Part shown: positions 57,456 through 64,000 of the stretch, in pieces
How positions within the stretch are numbered: position 1 is the first letter of the stretch
How the letters are laid out: every line of letters starts with the position of its first letter
Assembly: GCA_032622095.1 (NCBI GenBank)
Contig: CP136061.1
Coordinates: 200,812,244-200,876,243 of the forward strand
Source of the DNA: Siphonodentalium dalli
Taxonomy: Eukaryota; Mollusca; Scaphopoda; Gadilida; Siphonodentaliidae
Direction: 5' to 3'
DNA: 64,000 nucleotides
Made by a program: the position numbers and the translations under genes
Notes under the pieces: model-generated
Seen by the model: only the letters and a program-made list of their open reading frames with translations
Told to the model about the DNA's origin: nothing
Databases searched by the model: none

Positions 57456-57934
57456 GATGTGTATGTACTTCGATACCTTCGATGGGCTGCTGGTTCATAT
57501 ACAGGGTTGGTGGTTGAGTGGGATACGTTTTCGGGAGCATATCAGTGCTTCTGTCTTGAGTGCATTAAATTTTACAGGCCAGTTAGAAGACCAGGATTGA
57601 AGTTTGTCAATATCCTGTTGTAGCATTATCACTCCAATATGAGGAGCACCGGTTAGTATAGTGACTTAACGTTTTTGTTGGAACGGACTGACAAAAGTGC
57701 CATTTGTTTATATTATGTCAAGTTATGTGTGCCCTTTCAGAAAGTGAACTAGAAATAAGTTTCTGTTCAATATTAACCCTTGTTTACAGTGTAAATCCAA
57801 GATGGCCGCCAAATCCAATCATTATTTCACCATGACGTTCCAAGTGGTACAAAATTTAAGGCACATGCCCAATAAAGTGGTCATTCCACCCGCCATTGTC
57901 ATACTTTGAAGATAGTATCAACCCAGGCTGACCA

Positions 57935-58700
57935 AATTTGAAATGTATCACTTTTTTTGGACAAAAAACCTGAAATTTTGTCATAAAATCTTTCTCGTTT
58001 CAATTATTTTGGAATAATAAACGGACAATTTCTCAAAACTATTCCAGTGTAGATCACAGGTTAAGATTAAAAACATTTCGGAAATATATACTGCAAACAA
58101 TTCATAAAAGATCTTGGACAAATTCGTAATCATATTTTAGAAATTTGGATTATGTTACCCCTCACCTAAAAAATCATGAATTTATTTTGTGTGATAAACA
58201 TACCATAGAACATGGATGAGAATTAACAAACGACACTCGTCGATCACATTTCTAAATACTGTAATGATAATTATATACACAATAACCAAAGTTGAAATTT
58301 ACAACTTTTTCGACTAAGCATATGCAATCTTGTAAGAACAATGTTAGAACATTCTTGTCATTTCAAATATTTTGGTCGTATAAATGGTCATTTACTCATA
58401 GGATATTTGCGATAGTTCACAATATTTGGTTTTATGTTTTTGACATATATACTGAAAACAATTATACATTTTATGTGGCTAATATCATATTAGTAATATG
58501 TAACATTTCAGAAAATTTGGTTTGTTACCCCTCACCCCAAAAGTCTCGAAAATGTGACTTTGTTGTAAGGATTCAATAAACCTTTAGTTAAATCTTATAA
58601 AGTGAGTCTGTCGATCGTAATTCGTCATATATGATTTGTAACAACCTCATTGTCAGAATACTGTTGAAATTTACAATTGTAGCCTAATAACAATTATATT
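57935..58700 (+). repeat. Degenerate tandem repeat, about 365-bp period
   Basis: ATTTCAAATATTTTGG or a variant, then GGACAATTTCTCAA or a variant, and GTTACCCCTCACC (58,153 and 58,527) recur with a shift of about 365-375 bp. A further partial unit runs into the inverted duplication at 58,700. A CCAAGATGGCCGCC word lies just upstream at 57,787-57,805. Confidence 0.6.
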
Positions 58701-59134
58701 TGATAATTTCAAATATTTTCAACCAATATGAGGACAATTTCTCAACATTTCCCAAGATAATATAAAATATGCGGTCTTAAAAGTTTCGAAAATGAATGTC
58801 GAATACAACACATTTAAAGGCTTATACATGTCATGTCATGGTGAAATAGAATAACATAAAAAGAAATCTATTATACCATCACTAGATATATTTGAAGGTA
58901 TTGACCCAATATCATTGACTTATGTAATCTAGCATACAAGAGGGGTGTATATATAGACATTTATTTCAGATCAAAACTTGAAATTGTCCATCAATAATAC
59001 ACATAACATAAATATGGCCTATCTTTGTTTATACTGTGTTCTTAAATTAATGTCTGTTATGTTATATCAGTATACAGTTCACAGTCTAATCATATCAGCC
59101 AAAATATAGCAACTCATAGATTGTCATGTTATAG

Positions 59135-59689
59135 AATAGAAGAATAGAATAATCAATATTAAAGTGACATGTGTTACAAGCATATAATAAATTCATCACA
59201 TACAGGTGATAGAATATAAGTATATATATAACATTTCAATATAACACCCGGCCATCGAGGCCTAGATGTCACTATGAGGATGGAATATTTTTCTATGCTG
59301 ATTGCGCAGCTAGAGTGGAAATCATCCACTCTTTATTGACAAAACTTGTTGTCTGACTTTGTAACATTTAAACAGGTATTTGCCAAAAGTGATGTGAAGT
59401 CTGTCAACAAGGATAATCAGAAGTTGATTTTCAGTAAGGTTATTTATGCGACCATAAGCGCGTTTAACTGTACACATAAACTCGTTTCGCAATTTAGAGT
59501 ATGCTGGACATTTGAATACAAAATGCATTTCATCTTCAACATCACCCGAGTTGCATACGATGCAATATCGTTCATCTGCGCTTGTATTTCTATTGCGACC
59601 AGTTTCAATGGCTAGTGGTAACACGCCACATCTGAATTGAGCAAAGATTGAGCGTTCAGATTTACTTAAAGTACTATTCACATAGGGTT
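59135..59689 (-). pseudogene. 5'-truncated LINE inserted in the left arm
   Basis: Minus-strand frame from 59,681 to 59,322 (about 119 codons): STLSKSERSIFAQFRCGVLP, then LAIETGRNRNTSADERYC and the zinc knuckle CIVCNSGDVEDEMHFVFKCP. R-x-G-x-LPL-x-(I/V)E-x-GR followed by C-x2-C-x9-H-x4-C is the C-terminal signature of a LINE lineage widespread in molluscs and amphioxus, and a different one from those at 35 and 38 kb. The frame is intact to its stop. Absence from the right arm places the insertion after the inverted duplication. Confidence 0.85.
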
Positions 59690-60234
59690 CAAACCGGTGC
59701 CTGTGTTTATACGTTGAACAAATGTTTTAGGCATTCTTAATATCACAATTACATATACATAACTAAGTGCATGGTAAATCAGCTTTTGCACATTTGCATC
59801 AGTTACAAGTTTGGGATTTGCAACAACACTTAATGAGTTCTGAACACACAGCTACAGCTTGTCATGACAAGTGTACTTTCCTGGTAGACGGATCGTTTCA
59901 TATGCTGTATTAGAGCCCCTTGTGTCGGCGGAAGACCTTCTATTGGACGACAAGTTTTGGAGAAGAATTCACTTCGTGCTCGTTAATCAGGAGATTTTGA
60001 CAACCTTTACTATACGTAATGATAATGAAACGTTTGAGTTCTTTGAAAATATCTGAGGACGAATCTAATTGTATAAAAAGTTGATTCCCCAATAGAAGAA
60101 ATGTATCTGTGGGATAACGCGGGATAATTTTGTAATCCAGAAACGTGTTTTGCCCTTTCCATGTAAGAAGGAAGTGGTATCACAACCAGATATTGAACAC
60201 AAAATTTGTACGTAAGGGTTAGAGCACAAGAATT

Positions 60235-60287
60235 GTTCTTTACCAGAATAAATCGAGTCGAAGACGAGATTTATTCTGGTATAGAAC
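60235..60287. repeat. CGAG-spaced hairpin
   Basis: Stem TACCAGAATAAAT (60,241-60,253) pairs perfectly with 60,269-60,281. CGAG on both sides (60,254-60,257; 60,265-60,268) flanks the 7-nt core TCGAAGA, itself TC/GA paired. After one mismatch the stem continues 5 bp outward (60,235-60,239 with 60,283-60,287). Confidence 0.88.
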
Positions 60288-61005
60288 TATTCGCGTGGTC
60301 TGATCGACTTAGAGCACAATCGATCCCACATAATGCATTCAACTTAAAATGTGCAATTGAGCGTGTTTTGACCACGATGCACAACCAGTGCGCTGGCCGC
60401 GATTGGACACAATAGCCGGTTAGCAACGCCCAACAACGAGATTAACATGAACTAATCGCCGTTGAATGTGAATAGATATGTCCAAAACAACACGGACTGG
60501 CCCCAATTTGAAGCGCCCGTGCGATTTGTCTGTTATGAGTTGCGTGTGCCTAACAATGGGATAATCACTGAATTATTCCTTCGCCAGCCTTGGGAATTGG
60601 TGTGCTTTACCAAAAATCAGGGAACGATTGTAACAATGGGATTGTGCTCTAAAGATAAACAGTTGTCGACGACCAGAGCGTAAAATGAGCTGTTGACATG
60701 GTAAAATGTTTCCGTTTTGACTGTTCCTAGATAACTCCACATATCAGCAGCACTGGACAGCATCGGTAAACTTTGAAAACTGACCGAGGAGAATTACCAG
60801 GACATCTGTGTCAACAGTCCGATTATGGATTGCTGTCAGCCCACACAAAAGCGCATGAATAATGTGCGGCATAAAACTAGCCGTCAACCAGGCAGGATTG
60901 TGGTAGACTTGTCATGAAATAGCAATTCCAATACCTGAACCGTGTGAATGGGGATGGACAGTTGCAGACATTGGGTGTAAACCATTGTGGACTACATTAC
61001 CAGAT
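60288..61005. other. Spacer of the inverted duplication, unassigned
   Basis: Less AT-rich than its surroundings. Plus frames end at 60,415 and 60,683 but have no recognised domain. CTTGTCATGACAAG at 59,857-59,870 is a perfect 14-bp palindrome on the left side of the spacer. Confidence 0.35.
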
Positions 61006-61639
61006 GCTGCATATGTGTGTTCAGAACTCATTAAGTGTTGTTGAAAATCCCAAACTTGTAACAGTTGCAAATGTGCAAAAGCTGATTTACCACGCACATA
61101 TTTATGTATATGTAATTGTGATATTAAGAATGCCTAAAATATTTGTCCAACATATAAACACAGTCACCGGTGATTATAACATAACACTATGAGTTGCTAT
61201 CAATCGGCTGCTATGATCAGACTGTGAACATAATAGTTATATAACATAACAAAAATGAATTTAAGAACACAGTATAAACACAGATAGGCCATCTTTATGT
61301 CATGCGTATCAACGATGGACAGAATAAAGTTGTGATCTGAAATACATGTCTATATCTACACCCCTCTTGTATGCTAGATTGTACAAGTCAATGATATTGG
61401 GTCAATACCTTCAAATATATCTATTGATGGCATAATAGATTTTTTGAATTTGATTCTATTTCACCATGACATGACATGTATACACCTTTACAAGTGTTGT
61501 ATTCGACATTCAGTTTCTAAAATTTTAAGACCTCATATAGTATATTATCTTGGTAAATGTTTGAGAAATTGCCCTTATATTGGTTGAAAATATTTGAAAT
61601 GATGGGTATTTTACCATCAAGTTGTCATTATCATGGAAA

Positions 61640-62505
61640 TTAACATGGAAAAATGAAATTTCATTTCAAAAACAATTAAAGAAGTTATAGACAATAGCGG
61701 CCAACACATCTCTGAACCCACTGGCATTATTGAATTCACCAAAAACTTTTACACAGAGTTGTACACCGAAAAGCCTTCGTCGGCCAATCACGATACAAAA
61801 AAAATTCCACATCACATTAGAGTTACCCCGCTTACCCCACATCAAAAATCGTCTATTGAAGGCGAATTATCTCTCGCAGAACTAAGTGAAGCTCTTAGAA
61901 ACATGAAAAACGGAAAATCACCTGGTCCCAACGGGTGTACGATCGAATTTTATAAACTATTTTGGCTAGTAATAGGTCCATACATATTAGAATCAACGAA
62001 TCATTGTTTTCAAAAAGGCGAACTGTCCATAATGCAGAAACAAGGAGTTATAACCATGATCCCCTAAAAAAGACAAAGACATGAAATACCTAAAGAACTG
62101 GCGCCCAATTACAATACTGAATGTTTCTTACAAACTGGCATCCGCTTGTATTGCTAGCCGCATGAAGAAAACAATCCCTTTCATTATAAACGTAGATCAG
62201 TCAGGGTTTATCCCGGGCCGTTTCATCGGTGACAGTACACGCATAATATATGATATTTTATATGAAACGGACAAACGGAACATGTCTGGTGTGCTTCTAC
62301 TTATTGATTTCGAGAAAGCATTTGATACGGTCTCCTGGTCTTTCATCGAAAAATGCTTAGAAAAATTTAATTACGGAGAAACGATCAAAAAGGTGGATAC
62401 AAACATTTTACAATGATATTCAATCAGCCGTTTTAGTTAATGGCAATTTGTCTTCATGTTTCAAGCCATCCAGAGGCACAGGTCCCCAGAACAAAAATTG
62501 ACCCC
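61640..62505 (+). pseudogene. L1-type reverse transcriptase fragment, frameshifted
   Basis: The first frame ends with LRNMKNGKSPGPNGCTIEFY and QKQGVITMIP. After a one-base insertion in a C-run at 62,061-62,064 the second frame continues with LKNWRPITILNVSYKLASAC, QSGFIPGRFIGDSTR and LLIDFEKAFDTVSW. These are RT blocks 0 to 3 of L1/Tx1-type LINEs; the Asp of LIDFEKAFD is the first catalytic aspartate. Another shift near 62,390 precedes FYNDIQSAVLVNGNLSS and RGTG, after which homology is lost, so the (F/Y)-x-D-D block is missing. It is truncated at both ends and dead. Confidence 0.9.
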
Positions 62506-64000
62506 ACCCCCAATAATACTTAATCCTATAGAGGTGCTTCGTTATTATCTGGTAAAATGCTATGCAACTAATACATGTACTGTTATGGCTTAATTTTGAT
62601 GGGGTATCTTTTATTGATTTATGGCGATATCGTGTGGTTGCGGATAGATATGAGTTCGTATCAAATTCGAGTTTCATTTGTAAACATTAATCCTTTGTGT
62701 ACTCAATATTCATTGACGCAATGTTCTCTTCAGAAATGTTCGGATAAAAATTCAATAAGTTGTTCTTTGAACTTTACCTGAACATCTCTCTCGAAAAAAT
62801 AGACCATTCCAATGCACATGCATATTGTTGTAACAGACGGGATAATCGAGTTAGTAAAGAAAAGGTTAATAGAATAACCCAGTTCACCCCAACACGGCAG
62901 ATAGTACGGATAGGTTAGATGTGAAACTGGACCAGAACTCCACATCTCTAGGGATTAACAATGTTGATAATTCAACATGCATTCTCGTTTTAAATTAGTT
63001 CTTTGCGTGGCACTTGTCAAGTTTCTCCAATAAGCATAAGCAAACCTACAGTATTGATCACGAATCGAATAGCAATAATGACGTTTCATCTATAATTCAT
63101 CAGATTTTAAATCCAGTTACACCACGGTTCACTAACTACAGTAGTGCACATACGCGGTTCAATATACATGTTTCTCTATGCGTTTGAGTGTGAATTAACC
63201 CTCTCTATACTCGATATGCATTGAGAATACTCTGAGTAAATGTTGAGATGATAAGTTAAACACACTTTACTTGTATTATCATCTGCACACCTGCACTTGT
63301 ATTACCTTTTAATCCGCCTGTCGTCTGCTCAGTTTTTATGAACTCCCCACCGAATGAATACTACAGTGTGTATAGACAATTTCAATGTATGCTTTTATAA
63401 CTGGGTGGGCGAATTCTTTCTGTAAACAAAGGGTTAATATTTCAATGCTATTTCACTACATCGGTGCTGTATATAACGAAGAAGTAGTGTATACTACTCT
63501 ATATACGTTCTAAATATTTATGGAGTTATATTTCTGTCCATATGTACATGTATGTTTTCAAATCGGCATTCGTGTTAATTCAGTCTTTGTGTATTTATTT
63601 AACTATATATTGTGTTGGGTATGAACTATAGAGAGTACACATAATGCGCCCGAACACCAATGGCTGCCTTTGGAAAAATTCACTTTCCTTCCGGGTTTAT
63701 GAAACTGAATTTTTCAATAAATACGAGAGATACGATGCCGTGATGTAGCGTGATTGGTTTGGGTGGGCCAGTAAACAATTCCGCTGCTAATGATGTATAA
63801 TATATATATTATACTAACCGTTGATTGTGTTTTTGAGGCCCAAGTCGGTGTAAAAATCGCACTTTTTTACCGAGTTTAGCGGACATCATGTCGAACGAGT
63901 GAAATTTTACAGTCGGTTTGCGTCAGACCTGTGCTCATAACCAGAGTTTTTCTTAACAATTTTTTACAGGGGATGCATCAAATTGAAGAGTAATAAGATA
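62506..64000. other. Unassigned right edge
   Basis: No gene, TIR element or array recognised. A TAATATATATATTATA palindrome lies near 63,796-63,812. The sequence looks unique and AT-rich. Confidence 0.4.

Larger units (their letters stand above)
58700..61610. repeat. Inverted duplication with about 1.15-kb spacer
   Basis: Left arm 58,700-59,134 plus 59,690-59,848. Right arm, inverted, 61,006-61,165 plus 61,190-61,610. Identity about 85%. Shared words include CTAGCATACAAGAGGGGTGT, GGTATTGACCCAATATCATT, TTAGGCATTCTTAATATCAC and TTAATGAGTTCTGAACACAC. The left arm is interrupted by a minus-strand LINE piece absent from the right arm. The spacer holds the CGAG hairpin at 60,241. Confidence 0.85.

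Noticed and set aside
57223-57623. Three overlapping plus-strand Cys-containing frames (up to 125 codons)
   Set aside because: The Cys repeats arise from the 30-bp minisatellite; no splice sites, no family match.
63796-63812. Palindrome in the right flank as a regulatory site
   Set aside because: Simple AT dinucleotide tract; palindromy is expected from composition.

Overview
This is AT-rich animal genomic DNA dominated by transposable elements. It contains 5'-truncated non-LTR (LINE) retrotransposon pieces, TIR elements with clear target duplications, minisatellites and split eukaryotic exons with GT/AG borders. The LINE types, the many ACATGTACATG-type words and the extreme load of foldback repeats suggest a lophotrochozoan, most likely a bivalve mollusc. 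That assignment is inference; no gene here names a species. No bacterial-type genes, rRNA or convincing full tRNA genes were seen.

The only strong host gene is on the minus strand. It has a signal-peptide exon (53,774-53,834), a transmembrane exon ending in a cysteine run (49,915-49,988) and a Pro/Gln/Tyr-rich tail exon with a PPxY motif (48,674-49,014). This resembles the single-pass Shisa/CYYR1/VOPP1/WBP1 (STMC6) group of WW-domain-binding membrane proteins. A second open tail exon in the same splice phase lies 20 kb downstream (28,818-29,140), inside a direct segmental duplication (about 26.7-31.8 kb versus 45.4-49.6 kb). The two tails could be alternative terminal exons of one gene.

Layout: 0-9 kb, LINE 3' end, two MITEs and degenerate tandem repeats. 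9-17 kb, a SINE-like head, minisatellites and a 621-bp TIR element with an 8-bp target duplication. 17.2-19.8 kb, a foldback element made of a satellite that reverses orientation in its middle. 20-26.7 kb, a young 227-bp dispersed repeat, a LINE endonuclease fragment and hairpins. 26.7-31.8 kb, duplication copy A. 33-39.8 kb, LINE C-termini, a TCAAGGTCA-rich array and a MITE split by a LINE. 41.7-45.3 kb, a large inverted structure. 45.4-49.6 kb, duplication copy B. 50-54 kb, a 1,054-bp tandem duplication inside the gene's probable first intron. 57.3-62.5 kb, satellites, an inverted duplication and an L1-type reverse transcriptase fragment.

The most unusual signal is a set of six hairpins (23.07, 25.17, 34.13, 45.15, 50.09 and 60.24 kb). 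Their arms are mostly unrelated, but they share one architecture: concentric perfect or near-perfect stems separated by an unpaired tetranucleotide, CTCG (or its complement CGAG), in the same orientation on both sides, closing on a 6-14 nt mini-hairpin. I do not recognise this as a described element class.
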